A stretch of DNA of 32,936 nt from Pseudomonas cuatrocienegasensis (GTDB taxonomy: Bacteria; Pseudomonadota; Gammaproteobacteria; Pseudomonadales; Pseudomonadaceae). A program made the position numbers and the translations under genes. This document shows, one piece after another, positions 1 to 7,973 of this stretch (the first letter of the stretch is position 1; each line of letters opens with the position of its first letter). The stretch lies in contig NZ_FOFP01000017.1 in the NCBI RefSeq assembly GCF_900110925.1, forward strand, positions 74,520 to 107,455, read 5' to 3'. A model generated the notes under the pieces. It did not search any database, was not told the DNA's origin, and was given only the letters and a program-made list of their open reading frames with translations.

Positions 1-367
1 CGTAGGAGCGCCGCCCCGGCGCGAAGCTTTGTGGGCGGCCTGCGACAGCGCAGGATGGCCACTATTCGCCGCGGGGCGCGGCTCCTACGATGCACGCTGC
101 AGCACCACTATCGCGTAGGAGCGCCGCCCCGGCGCGAAGCTTTGTGGGCGGCCTGCGATAGCGCAGGACGGCCACTATTCGCCGCGGGGCGCGGCTCCTA
201 CCGATGCACGCTGCAGCACCACTATCGCGTAGGAGCGCCGCCCCGGCGCGAAGCTTTGTGGGCGGCCTGCGATAGCGCAGGAAGGCCACTATTCGCCGCG
301 GGGCGCGGCTCCTACCGATGCACGCTGCAGCACCACTATCGCGTAGGAGCGCCGCCCCGGCGCGAAG
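1..367. repeat. Tandem array of REP-containing units (3 full copies plus a partial)
   Basis: Units begin at 1, 114, 228 and 342, so the period is 113-114 bp; the last copy stops after about 26 bp. Each unit has outer inverted arms GTAGGAGCG...GCTCCTAC and an inner hairpin CCTGCG-ATAG-CGCAGG. Copies differ by a few substitutions and one missing C in copy 1. It lies just downstream of ydbL and may act as a transcript-end structure; that role is inferred. The array may continue to the left of the window. Confidence 0.9.
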
Positions 368-386
368 TCTGCGCTGCGGGCAGCAC

Positions 387-731
387 CTACTTCTTGCGCC
401 ATTGCCCCTGGACCTGGATGTACTGCCCGGCGGGTGTGCGCTCCAGAGCCTTCTGCCCGGCGATGGCTTCCACGTCGCTGCGCTGGATGCCGTTTTGGGT
501 AGCGAGTTTCTGGTATTCGGCGCGGCGCGCCTGGTTGATCTGCGCGGCGATTTCCGCCGCCTGGCCGCCAGGGCTGACCACACCGAGGTAGCCGTCAGGC
601 TGCTCGCCGAGCTGGCCGCTGGCCTTGGCGCTGCTCAGGGCGCTCATGGCTTCGTTGAGGTTGAGGGCGAGCGCCGGCAGGCTCAGGCTGAACAGCAGAA
701 TAAAGCTGGCAATGCGTTGGGTCAGGGTCAT
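387..731 (-). CDS. ydbL: YdbL-family periplasmic protein (DUF1318)
   Basis: A 114-residue protein with an N-terminal signal peptide (hydrophobic residues about 7-22, ending ALA). It is followed by the YdbL-type region with GYLGVVSPGG, the INQAR...YQKLA stretch and the C-terminal motif AGQKALERTPAGQYIQVQG. The length matches E. coli YdbL. It is the last gene of ydbH-ynbE-ydbL, 10 bp after ynbE, with a strong GAGGAG Shine-Dalgarno 7-8 bases before the ATG. In E. coli, YdbL works with the AsmA-like protein YdbH and the lipoprotein YnbE, which bridge the inner and outer membranes for phospholipid transport; a chaperone-like role for YdbL has been proposed. Assignment rests on sequence pattern and operon order. 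Confidence 0.9.
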   Translation of the reverse strand: MTLTQRIASFILLFSLSLPALALNLNEAMSALSSAKASGQLGEQPDGYLGVVSPGGQAAEIAAQINQARRAEYQKLATQNGIQRSDVEAIAGQKALERTPAGQYIQVQGQWRKK

Positions 732-741
732 GTCGTGCTCC

Positions 742-951
742 TCAGAACAGGCCGCTGGATTCGCTGAACATGCTGTCCAGGGCTTTATCCACCTTGATGT
801 AGATTTCGTGCTCGATCTTCACGTTGAGGTTGATATTGATCGGCTCGTTGGGCATCGCCAACTGCACGGTCGGGGTGCAGGCAAGTGGGCTGAGCACCAG
901 CAGCAGGGCGAGCAGGCCGCGGGGTAAAGACCAGTGTGGCGGTCGGGTCAT
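742..951 (-). CDS. ynbE: YnbE-family outer-membrane lipoprotein
   Basis: A 69-residue protein with a short hydrophobic signal (about residues 10-24) and a lipoprotein-type cysteine at residue 25. The segment after the Cys (CTPTVQLAMPNEPININLN, then VKIEHEIYIKVDK) is the hallmark of YnbE. The lipobox is slightly unusual, with Pro at -3 (P-L-A-C) rather than Leu, Val or Ile. Its start codon overlaps the ydbH stop by four bases (ATGA), so the two are translationally coupled. YnbE is known in E. coli as the outer-membrane partner that extends YdbH by beta-strand stacking; I infer the same role here. Confidence 0.9.
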   Translation of the reverse strand: MTRPPHWSLPRGLLALLLVLSPLACTPTVQLAMPNEPININLNVKIEHEIYIKVDKALDSMFSESSGLF

Positions 952-3590
952 GGCGGGGTTCCTTGTACCGGGGCATCGACACGAATGTCAGACGACGTGG
1001 ACGGCTGTGCGTTGCGTTGCAGCATATAGCGTTGCACGCGGCGGGTGATGATTTCGTTGACCTTGTCGGTCAGTTGCAGGCTGGCCAGCAGGGTGGGGAT
1101 GTCTTCTTCCAGGTTGATGTTGAAGTGAATCGGTCGCCCGCCTTCGATGGCCGGGTTCTGGCCCTCCAGACGCATGCCCAGGTTCAGCTTGCCGTCGCGG
1201 TTGTAATCGACCTGGCTGCTCAGCACGCTGTAGCGAAAATCCTCAAGCGAGCGGGTGACCAGTTGCATGGCCGGGTTGCTGCGCCCGAGGGCGTCGAAGC
1301 GCGCCGAACGAAAACGCAGGTAACCACCGGGGGCGCGGGCCGCGAGCTGGCCTTGGGCGATGCTTAGGGCGCCCTGTTGCACGCGCAGCGGCAGGTCACC
1401 GTCGATCAAGCCGCTGCCGGCCAGGCCCTCGGCCGGGTAGAGGGTCAGCAGGCGGTCCAGGTTCAGGCCTTCCAGGCGCAGGGGCAGCAACCAGTCATCG
1501 TCACTCAGGCGCCATTGACCGGGGGCCAGGCTCAGGCGGCCTTCGATCAGCCGGGTCTCGGCATTGTCGATTTTGAGCGTGCCGTTGCCGGGCTGGTTGC
1601 GTGGTGCCTGGTAGCGGACGCTGAGCTGGGTTGGGCCGATGGCCACGCCGGGGTCGACCTCGGCCAGGCGCAGGTTGGAGCTGCTGGCGCTGAGCGTGCG
1701 GGCGTCCAGGCGCAGCTGCAGGTCGCCGCTCAGGCCGCTGAAGGTGGCACGGTCATACAGGCCGCCGAGGTCGCTCAGGGCCAGGTCGAGATTCACCTGC
1801 GGGATGCTCCTGCCTGTGGGTAGATGCAGACTGGCCTTGCTGTTCAGGCGACCACCGCTGAGGTCGAGCAGCGCCGGCCAGTCGGCGAGGATCTGCGCCA
1901 GTGGGTTGCCGGCACGCAAGAACAGTTCGGTCGCCTTGGCCTCCAGATGCAGCCCTTCGGCGTTGCAGTGGTGCAGGGTTAGATCGATCGGCAATTCGGC
2001 CTGGGCGTTAAGTCGGCCGCTGGCTTGTTGTTGCTCGGCCGTGGCCTTGAGCTGGCCTTGCCAGCTCCAGCTCTGGGGTTTGAGGTTGGCCTGGGTCAGG
2101 CGCTCGCTGCTCAGGCTTAAGGGGCCTTCGAGCTGCCAGCTCAGGTCGGCGCTGTCGGGATAGTCGAGTGCCAGTTGCAGCTTGTCGCTCTGCGCGCGCA
2201 CGCCCTGGGCCTGGACATCCGTGCCCTGTAGCTGGGCCACCTGCAACTGGCTGCCGGCGCCGAGGGCGAGGCGCAGCTGCATGCTGTCGAGATAACCGCT
2301 GGCGTTGAGGCTGGCGCGTATCTCGCGACCTTGCCAGCCGGCCATATCCAGGCTGGCCGTGGTGGCGGTGACCTGCGCCTGGACGATCTGCATGGCCCAG
2401 GGCGCATGAGTGGCCACGGCGAGGTTAGCGCTCAGCTGCAGGTCGCTGGCGCCGCTGCTGCTGAGCTCGACGTGCAGGGGCAGGGCGCGGCCGCTGAGGC
2501 TTGCCGGTAGGTCCGCGGGTTGCGGCGCAGGCTCGATGCGCAGGGCCAGACGCGGGTTGTTCAGGGCGGCAGGCAGGGTCGGCAGCCAGGTCGTCAGGGC
2601 GAGGTGGTCGAACTGCAAGTCCGTGCGCAGTTGTTCGATCAGCCACTGGCCCTGTTCGGCCCGTGCAGCGAGCTGCAACTCGCCCTGCACTTCGCCGATA
2701 CCGGGCAAGGCCCAGGCCTGGGGCAGGCTGGCAGCGGCTTCGAGGCGACCGCTGGCGCTGTGCAGGTGCGCCAGGGTCAAGTCACCCGCCGGCAGTTGCA
2801 ATTGCCAGGTAGCGCTGAGTGCGGCCGAACCGCTAAGGACGGCGGGCGGCCGTTCGGAGGCAGGTAGCCACTCGGCGAGCCAGGCCTGCACCAGCGCCGC
2901 CTGGCTGAATGGCAAGGTGGCCAGTTCACCTTGCCAGAGCCTGCCCTGGGCGGTGCTCGACAGGTCGCTGCGCAGGCTCAGTTGCGGCACCGCGTCGACA
3001 CTTAATAGCAGCTGGGCGGCCAGGGCCTGGTCGTGTTGTTGCAGCTGCGCCTGGGCACTGAGGCTGTGCTGCTGGTGTTTGATCGTCACCTGGGCGGTGA
3101 CCTGCAACGGCTCTTCCAGGCTGCGGGCAAGCTGCAGGTCCCCATCAATCGTGCAGCGCCCGCGCGGGCAGGGCAGTTCGGCTGTCAGTTGCTGTATCCG
3201 CAGCTGGGCCGGGATAAACGCCAGGGCATCGAGGGCCGCTGCCGGGTCAAGTGTGCTCTCGCTGGGGGCGGTGGATGCGGCGGGCTGCCAGTCGAGGTGC
3301 GCGTGCTCCAGGTCCAGCTGCTGCCAAAAGGGTGGGCGCAGGCTAAAACCCGCCCAGCCGAGCTTCAGGCCCGTGGTTTTTAGCTGAACGCTGCCCGCAT
3401 CACTCTGCTGGCGCACCTGCAACTGCGCCAGTCGTACACCGTCACGGCCCAGCCCAAAACCCTGCCAGGCGAGCACCTCAATGCCTTGAGCAAGCAGCAG
3501 GCGCGGCAGCGCAAGCCAGGCCGCAATGCTCAGCGTCAGCAGCAGGGCCAGAGCCATCAGCAGGTATCGCGCAATGCGCCGGTGAGTCAT
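948..3590 (-). CDS. ydbH: YdbH: AsmA-like intermembrane lipid-transport protein
   Basis: An 880-residue protein with a single N-terminal membrane anchor (about residues 8-30) followed by a long periplasmic region rich in alternating short beta-strands, as in the AsmA/TamB/YdbH superfamily. The C-terminal 150 residues are the most family-like: a YLRFRSARFDALGRSNPAM segment, NYNRDG-type strands and a closing amphipathic segment (LTDKVNEIITRRVQRYML). YdbH is one of three partly redundant AsmA-like proteins (with TamB and YhdP) that move phospholipid to the outer membrane. It is the first gene of the ydbH-ynbE-ydbL operon. The start at 3590 places the membrane anchor at the expected place; its Shine-Dalgarno is weak (AGGCCCC). 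Confidence 0.9.
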   Translation of the reverse strand: MTHRRIARYLLMALALLLTLSIAAWLALPRLLLAQGIEVLAWQGFGLGRDGVRLAQLQVRQQSDAGSVQLKTTGLKLGWAGFSLRPPFWQQLDLEHAHLDWQPAASTAPSESTLDPAAALDALAFIPAQLRIQQLTAELPCPRGRCTIDGDLQLARSLEEPLQVTAQVTIKHQQHSLSAQAQLQQHDQALAAQLLLSVDAVPQLSLRSDLSSTAQGRLWQGELATLPFSQAALVQAWLAEWLPASERPPAVLSGSAALSATWQLQLPAGDLTLAHLHSASGRLEAAASLPQAWALPGIGEVQGELQLAARAEQGQWLIEQLRTDLQFDHLALTTWLPTLPAALNNPRLALRIEPAPQPADLPASLSGRALPLHVELSSSGASDLQLSANLAVATHAPWAMQIVQAQVTATTASLDMAGWQGREIRASLNASGYLDSMQLRLALGAGSQLQVAQLQGTDVQAQGVRAQSDKLQLALDYPDSADLSWQLEGPLSLSSERLTQANLKPQSWSWQGQLKATAEQQQASGRLNAQAELPIDLTLHHCNAEGLHLEAKATELFLRAGNPLAQILADWPALLDLSGGRLNSKASLHLPTGRSIPQVNLDLALSDLGGLYDRATFSGLSGDLQLRLDARTLSASSSNLRLAEVDPGVAIGPTQLSVRYQAPRNQPGNGTLKIDNAETRLIEGRLSLAPGQWRLSDDDWLLPLRLEGLNLDRLLTLYPAEGLAGSGLIDGDLPLRVQQGALSIAQGQLAARAPGGYLRFRSARFDALGRSNPAMQLVTRSLEDFRYSVLSSQVDYNRDGKLNLGMRLEGQNPAIEGGRPIHFNINLEEDIPTLLASLQLTDKVNEIITRRVQRYMLQRNAQPSTSSDIRVDAPVQGTPP

Positions 3591-4145
3591 GCAGGGGCCT
3601 AATAACGCTCAAGTGGGAGGGACGGTACCCCATGTCCCCGGTACTGCCAATGCGCGTCGGCCTGCACAGAGATGGCGCAGCGTGAGAGGGGCAACCGCCA
3701 ACTGGGACACTATGCCGCAGCCCTATTTGCGCAGGCCGCGGGGGGATGTTCTGTCGCGGGCTGGCTATACACACAGGATTGACAAGTCGCAGCCCGCAAA
3801 ATGACCGCGTTTCAGGGCAGAAATGCGCTTAAAAAGGGCATCCAGCCTGGCAGAGAGGGCGACTTGTGCACATTTAGGATGCGGCTTGTCAAGGTCATAT
3901 TCCGGGACGACGTAAATCCTTGATTCTTCATATTGATTTATTAAGTCAATGAAAAATATGCACTTTTTTAGCTGGTGAAAAAATCATCAATTTGACGGGA
4001 AGCCCCATCCCATCAGCGATCAGGGGCATTGCGCGCATGTTGTCCACCGAGTTATCCACAGGTTCTGTGGATTGTCTGGGACGCTCGTCGGCATAGCGCG
4101 GATTGCCTCGCCGAAGGCCTTTACCTGAGAAAAAAAGAGAGTAGA
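3591..4145. other. Divergent intergenic region with AT-rich stretch and DnaA box
   Basis: This 555-base spacer separates ydbH (minus) from the Sel1 gene (plus). Bases about 3890-4000 are markedly AT-rich compared with the surroundings and contain a small inverted repeat ATTGA/TCAAT. Downstream, 4052-4060 reads TTATCCACA, a perfect DnaA box; a near match TTGTCCACC precedes it, and the reverse near-box TGTGGATTG follows at about 4067-4075. Promoters for both flanking genes probably lie here, but I cannot pick convincing -35/-10 pairs. I see no coding region in it. Confidence 0.55.
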
Positions 4146-4583
4146 GTGGCGCGCCTTTCCGGCCACCAGCTGTTACCCATGCCTCGCGTGCTATCCACTC
4201 CTGTTGCCAAGCTTTCGTCGTCCACTCGTTTACCCCTGCGCGTTGCGCTCTGGCTGCTCGACCGCCCGCACCTGGGCCAGACTGACAGCGTCAAACAAGT
4301 TGCTGGTCGCCTGCTCAAACGCCCCGCGCGTCAAGGCGTGGTTTCGGCGCAGAGCCGTCTGGGCCAACTACTGTGCCGCGACTGTGGCAACACCCGTGAT
4401 CGCCGTATCGGCCTCGACCTGCTGCGCCAGGCGGCGCGTGCCGGTGACAGCCGCGCACAACTGACCCTCGGCCAGCTCTGCAGCCAGCCTGAGGTCAACG
4501 AGCCCAAGCAAGCCCGGCATTGGCTGGAACTGGCCGCCAACCAGGGCCAGACCGAAGCCCAGCAACTGCTCAAGCGCCTCTGA
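4146..4583 (+). CDS. Sel1-repeat (TPR-like) small protein
   Basis: The frame is open from 4029, but the GTG at 4146 is the likely start because AGAGAG lies a few bases upstream and the residues before it have no protein-like character. That gives 145 residues. An alternative ATG lies at 4179. The C-terminal part carries Sel1-type alpha-helical repeats: AARAGDSRAQLTLGQLCSQP, then AKQARHWLELAANQGQTEAQ-type spacing with the A-x-G-x-x-x-A-x-x-x-L pattern. Such repeats are protein-binding scaffolds; no catalytic motif is visible. The N-terminus is basic and has no clear signal peptide. It stands alone on the plus strand upstream of rmuC, separated from it by a palindromic element. Partner and role are unknown. 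Confidence 0.75.
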   Translation: MARLSGHQLLPMPRVLSTPVAKLSSSTRLPLRVALWLLDRPHLGQTDSVKQVAGRLLKRPARQGVVSAQSRLGQLLCRDCGNTRDRRIGLDLLRQAARAGDSRAQLTLGQLCSQPEVNEPKQARHWLELAANQGQTEAQQLLKRL

Positions 4584-4640
4584 TCGCGTCCCCAGCCAGC
4601 GTGCTGGGTATGATGCCCGGCAGTCCCGTCGGAGCCCTAC

Positions 4641-4780
4641 GGGCACCTCTAAAAACTACCTGCGTTGTCATCGCGGCGTTAAAAACAGGCTCAAAATGCT
4701 CATTTACAGAGCGTAAACTGCGCTTTCTCGCCTGTTTTTGCCTTGCGCTGACTGCCTCGCCTACGTTTTTAGAGATGCCC
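4641..4780. mobile_element. MITE-like 140-bp palindromic element next to rmuC
   Basis: The element begins GGGCACCTCTAAAAAC and ends GTTTTTAGAGATGCCC, so its termini are inverted repeats with one mismatch in 16. The pairing continues inward: AAAAACAGGC on the left matches GCCTGTTTTT on the right, and the middle pairs around TTTACAGAGCGTAAA. The whole 140 bp can fold into one long imperfect hairpin. It encodes nothing. The inverted-repeat, non-coding form suggests a miniature inverted-repeat transposable element or similar repeat. No clear target-site duplication is visible. Its right end lies one base before the rmuC ATG. Confidence 0.8.
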
Positions 4781-4781
4781 T

Positions 4782-6269
4782 ATGTCGATTGATCTGTCTG
4801 CCCCCTTGCCATTGTTTTTGCTCGGCCTGCTCTGCGCCAGCGTGCCCCTGCTGGCATTCGCTTGGTCGCTGCAACGCCAGGCCCAGCAGGCGCGGCTGGA
4901 CAACAGCCTGTTGCAAGAGCGCCTGCACGCCGCGCAACTGACCCAGGCCGGGCTCAGCGCTCAGCTCGACGCCAGCCGCCAGGAAGTCACCGAGATCAGC
5001 GAAACCAAGGCCGACCAGCAGGCCGAGCTGGCCGCGCTGCGCCGTGAGAGCGAACTGCTCCAGCATGACCGCCAGCAGGCCCGCGACAGCGCCCAGGCCG
5101 CTCAAGCCCTGCGTGAGCAGCAGGAAGCCGAGCTGCGCCGCCTGGGCGCCGAACGTGCAGCCCTGGCCGCCGAGCTGCATGAGCAGCAAGACCACCATCA
5201 GCAGCGTCTGAATGACCTGCAAGGCTCGCGCGACGAGCTGCGTGCGCAGTTTGCCGAACTGGCCGGCAAGATCTTCGATGAGCGCGAGCAGCGCTTTGCC
5301 GAGACCAGCCAGCAGCGCCTCGGCCAGTTGCTCGACCCGCTCAAGGAGCGCATCCAGGCCTTTGAAAAGCGTGTCGAGGAAAGCTACCAGCAGGAAGCCC
5401 GCGAACGCTTTTCCCTGGGCAAGGAGCTGCAGCGCCTGCAGCAGCTCAACCAGCGCCTGGGCGACGAAGCTACTAACCTGACCCGCGCGCTCAAGGGGCA
5501 AAAGACCCAGGGTAACTGGGGCGAGCTGGTGCTCGAACGGGTACTCGAACACGCCGGCCTGGAGAAGGGCCGGGAGTACCAGACCCAGGTCAGCCTGAAA
5601 AACGGCGAGGGCGAGCGCTTCCAGCCCGACGTGCTGATCCAGCTACCGGGCGATCGGCAAGTGGTGGTGGATGCCAAGGTCAGCCTCACCGCCTACCAGC
5701 AGTACATCGCCGCCGATGACGAAAGCCTGCGGCAGAACGCGCTGCGCCAGCATGTACTGTCGCTGCGCAGCCACCTCAAAGGCCTGTCGCTGAAGGATTA
5801 CCAACGCCTCGACGGCCTGCACAGCCTGGATTTCGTGCTGCTGTTCGTGCCGATCGAGGCGGCGTTCTCCGCCGCGTTGCAGGCCGACCCCAACCTGTTT
5901 CAGGACGCCTACGACCAGCACATCGTGATCGTCAGCCCGACCACCCTGCTGGCCACCCTGCGGGTGATCGACAGCCTCTGGCGCCAAGAGCGGCAAAGCC
6001 AGAACGCCCGCGAAATCGCCGAGCGGGCCGGGGCGCTGTACGACAAGTTCGTTGCCTTTATCCAGGACCTCGACGAAGTCGGCAGCCGCCTGCAACAGCT
6101 CGACAAAGCCTACGCCGCCGCGCGTAACAAGCTTTGCGATGGCCGCGGCAACATCATCAGCCGGGTGGAAAACCTCAAACTGCTCGGCGCCCGCGCCAGC
6201 AAAAGCCTGCCCCCCGACCTGCTCGAACAAGCCGCCGGCCTGCCATTGCCGGATGAAGCCGACAGCTAA
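4782..6269 (+). CDS. rmuC: DNA recombination protein RmuC
   Basis: A 495-residue protein with an N-terminal hydrophobic segment (residues about 8-28), then a long coiled coil rich in Gln, Ala, Glu and Arg (about 30-210). The conserved RmuC nuclease-like core follows: GNWGELVLERVLEHAGL at about 246-262, QPDVLIQLPGDRQVVVDAK at about 278-297, SLDFVLLFVPIEAAF and SPTTLLATLRVI further on. The D...VDAK pattern fits the PD-(D/E)XK-like fold proposed for RmuC. Members limit inversions and rearrangements at short inverted repeats, and recent work links the family to phage restriction. The ATG at 4782 is directly preceded by the palindromic element, so the only Shine-Dalgarno-like run (AGAG, 4771-4774) lies inside the element's terminal repeat. 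Confidence 0.93.
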   Translation: MSIDLSAPLPLFLLGLLCASVPLLAFAWSLQRQAQQARLDNSLLQERLHAAQLTQAGLSAQLDASRQEVTEISETKADQQAELAALRRESELLQHDRQQARDSAQAAQALREQQEAELRRLGAERAALAAELHEQQDHHQQRLNDLQGSRDELRAQFAELAGKIFDEREQRFAETSQQRLGQLLDPLKERIQAFEKRVEESYQQEARERFSLGKELQRLQQLNQRLGDEATNLTRALKGQKTQGNWGELVLERVLEHAGLEKGREYQTQVSLKNGEGERFQPDVLIQLPGDRQVVVDAKVSLTAYQQYIAADDESLRQNALRQHVLSLRSHLKGLSLKDYQRLDGLHSLDFVLLFVPIEAAFSAALQADPNLFQDAYDQHIVIVSPTTLLATLRVIDSLWRQERQSQNAREIAERAGALYDKFVAFIQDLDEVGSRLQQLDKAYAAARNKLCDGRGNIISRVENLKLLGARASKSLPPDLLEQAAGLPLPDEADS

Positions 6270-6291
6270 ACCCACGGCCAACGCAGGTGTT

Positions 6292-6355
6292 GGAGCGAAT
6301 TTATTCGCGATAGGTCTTGAGCTTGCAGCAAAAGCATCGCGAATAAATTCGCTCC
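6292..6355. repeat. REP-type palindrome downstream of rmuC
   Basis: Perfect 20-base inverted arms (6292-6311 and 6336-6355) start GGAGCGAATTTATTCGCGAT, with a 24-base loop. It sits 22 bases after the rmuC stop and could end its transcript. About 60 bases of it recur at 16823-16879, on the far side of the restriction island. Confidence 0.85.
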
Positions 6356-6520
6356 TACAGGTTAGGCGTCGCGGCGAAGGTGGCGCCTAGCTTGGGACGC
6401 TCTGCGTCCGTTGTAGCGAGACGCGGGGCGCCTCTGGCTGCATGCCCGCGCGGACGGTTCGACGTGGGAACGATCAACGGACAGCTAAGGGCCTCGCGCG
6501 CGTGTCGCCAGTAATCGCGT

Positions 6521-6637
6521 CCCGGGTATCGCTGCGCTCAACCCAGGCTACCGGTCGTAGGAGCGAATTTATTCGCGATGCTTTTAGCGTCTTCAAGGCA
6601 AATCGCGAATAAATCCTAGGCGCCCCCTTCGCGCCTA
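6521..6637. repeat. Composite REP cluster at the left edge of the defence island
   Basis: Bases 6521-6555 (from CCCGGGTATCGCTGCGCTC) match 16762-16796 in 34 of 35 positions. They are followed by arms GTAGGAGCGAATTTATTCG (from 6557) and a partner near 6601, then a hairpin TAGGCGC-cccttc-GCGCCTA at about 6617-6637. That last hairpin overlaps the 3' end of the unknown gene at 6616-7260. The stretch 6356-6520 between this cluster and the previous repeat holds no gene that I can support. Confidence 0.8.
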
Positions 6638-7260
6638 GATATCTGGCCAATCGGCGTATTCAGTTTATGGCTGGCGCGCGCGCACCAATCGGCCAGGGCG
6701 GTTTCGATGGCGCTGCGATCTGAGAGCTGTTCGAGGGCAATCGACTGGGCGTAGCAGCGGTAGCCGGGCACATCCGTGGCATTTACTTCACCGTCTTGCG
6801 GGTAGTCCATGCCGTTCCAGATTTTCCCGTACCAGTTGCAGGGGGTGGCCATCGGTTGGTCGCACACCACCACGGACAGCACCAGGACGCTCTGGGTCTG
6901 CTCGACAGGCTGGTTGTCGAACAGGCCGGAGTGTTTGTCGAAGCCCGTGTCGCTGCGCACCCAGGCGCCGAACATCATGTCGCCGGGTAAGTGATTGTCC
7001 CAAGGGGCATCCTGGTTTTTGTGCTTCAGCCAGATCGCCGACAGGTCGTAAAAGGGCAGGTAGCGCATGCCGCTGTTCTCCTGCTTGCCCAGGCCCTTGA
7101 TGCCTTGTGGCAGCGGATGAACATGGCTCTGGTAGTAGTCCTCGGCCCCCAGGTGCTCGCGCACAAAACTGAGCAGTTCAAACATGCGTTGCTGGTAGCT
7201 GGCGAGCAGGCGATAGGCGCGGCGTACATCCATCAGGGCGTCTTGCAGGGTATCGGTCAT
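6616..7260 (-). CDS. Unknown 214-residue protein at the end of the restriction island
   Basis: I do not recognise this family. Residues 1-40 look helical (YRLLASYQQRMFELLSFVREHLG). The middle has aromatic and acidic segments (YLPFYDLSAIWLKHKNQDAPW, with GDMMFGAWVRSDTGFD) and a hydrophobic strand SVLVLSVVVCDQP at about 123-135. There is no signal peptide, membrane segment or familiar catalytic motif. The start ATG overlaps the stop of the PD-(D/E)XK gene by four bases (ATGA), so the two are coupled and probably act together. The last residues (SRREGGA, then TAG) are encoded by a REP hairpin, so the native C-terminus may have been replaced. It could be a partner or regulator of the upstream nuclease; that is inference from position only. 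Confidence 0.75.
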   Translation of the reverse strand: MTDTLQDALMDVRRAYRLLASYQQRMFELLSFVREHLGAEDYYQSHVHPLPQGIKGLGKQENSGMRYLPFYDLSAIWLKHKNQDAPWDNHLPGDMMFGAWVRSDTGFDKHSGLFDNQPVEQTQSVLVLSVVVCDQPMATPCNWYGKIWNGMDYPQDGEVNATDVPGYRCYAQSIALEQLSDRSAIETALADWCARASHKLNTPIGQISRREGGA

Positions 7261-7961
7261 TTCAGCTTCCAGGCGGCGAAGGAGGCGGGCGTGCTGCTAA
7301 GCCCGAGTGGCTTCAGGTTATTGAGCCAACGCATGGGGTGGGTGCGCAGGCCATGCCAGGCGTAGCACTGGGCAATGTCATCGAGCAAACGCCGACAGCC
7401 AATGGGGGTGTCTGGGTCAATGTGCGTTTCCAGAGCCTGATACAGCTGCTGCCAACTGCGGCAGACCAAGGTGAAGCGGGCGGCGCTGCCGGCGGGTAGC
7501 AAGGGCAATACAGAGGCCAGGAGTTGCTGGTGGCTGCGTTCGTGGGTGTCCACCAGCCCGCCAAGGGTCAGCAACAGGCAGTGCTCGCCCAGGCAGTCTT
7601 CCTCCCAACCTGCCAGCAGTTCATTGGCCAGTTGCCCGGCATCTTGTTGGCGGATGCCGTCGTGGCGTTTGGCTTCGACCAGCAGGGTCTGTTTTTCATC
7701 GCGCAGCAGCACATCAGGCTCGACGCGGGTTCCGCTCGGCAAATACCAGGACGGCCAGTAGTCGATACTCTGCAGCGCGCCGAAGGGTGTGCCGAGCAGC
7801 GTCGTCATCACCTTGGATAACAGCGCTTCGGGCAAGTAGCTCAGGCGTTCAAAAACGCTGGCAGTCAGCACATCCTCTGCGCCCTCTGCCATTTCTGGCG
7901 CGGCATGAGGGTTCTGCAGCCCCGTACCGCGCTTCTTGCCGGCTAATACTGCGTTAAGCAT
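7257..7961 (-). CDS. PD-(D/E)XK nuclease-like protein linked to hsdS
   Basis: A 234-residue protein with the core pattern of the PD-(D/E)XK nuclease superfamily. E81-P82-D83 are followed 13 residues later by E96-A97-K98 (LLVEAKRHDG), acidic residues in an upstream helix (E29, E38) could supply the first ligand, and a Gln in the next helix (DAGQLANELL) fits too. No helicase or DNA-binding domain is fused to it. It starts 12 bp after hsdS with a strong AAAGGAG Shine-Dalgarno overlapping the hsdS end, and overlaps the next gene by ATGA. The expected restriction nuclease is already present in HsdR, so this is an extra, separate nuclease-like protein. It may cut DNA or RNA as an accessory effector; substrate unknown. 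Confidence 0.8.
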   Translation of the reverse strand: MLNAVLAGKKRGTGLQNPHAAPEMAEGAEDVLTASVFERLSYLPEALLSKVMTTLLGTPFGALQSIDYWPSWYLPSGTRVEPDVLLRDEKQTLLVEAKRHDGIRQQDAGQLANELLAGWEEDCLGEHCLLLTLGGLVDTHERSHQQLLASVLPLLPAGSAARFTLVCRSWQQLYQALETHIDPDTPIGCRRLLDDIAQCYAWHGLRTHPMRWLNNLKPLGLSSTPASFAAWKLK

Positions 7962-7973
7962 GCTGACTCCTTT

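Noticed and set aside
1..367. CRISPR array
   Set aside because: Units are about 114 bp with no alternation of short repeats and unique spacers, and no cas genes are nearby.
31..591. 186-codon open frame over the tandem repeat
   Set aside because: Its protein is just a translation of the 114-bp repeat; it also overlaps ydbL on the other strand.
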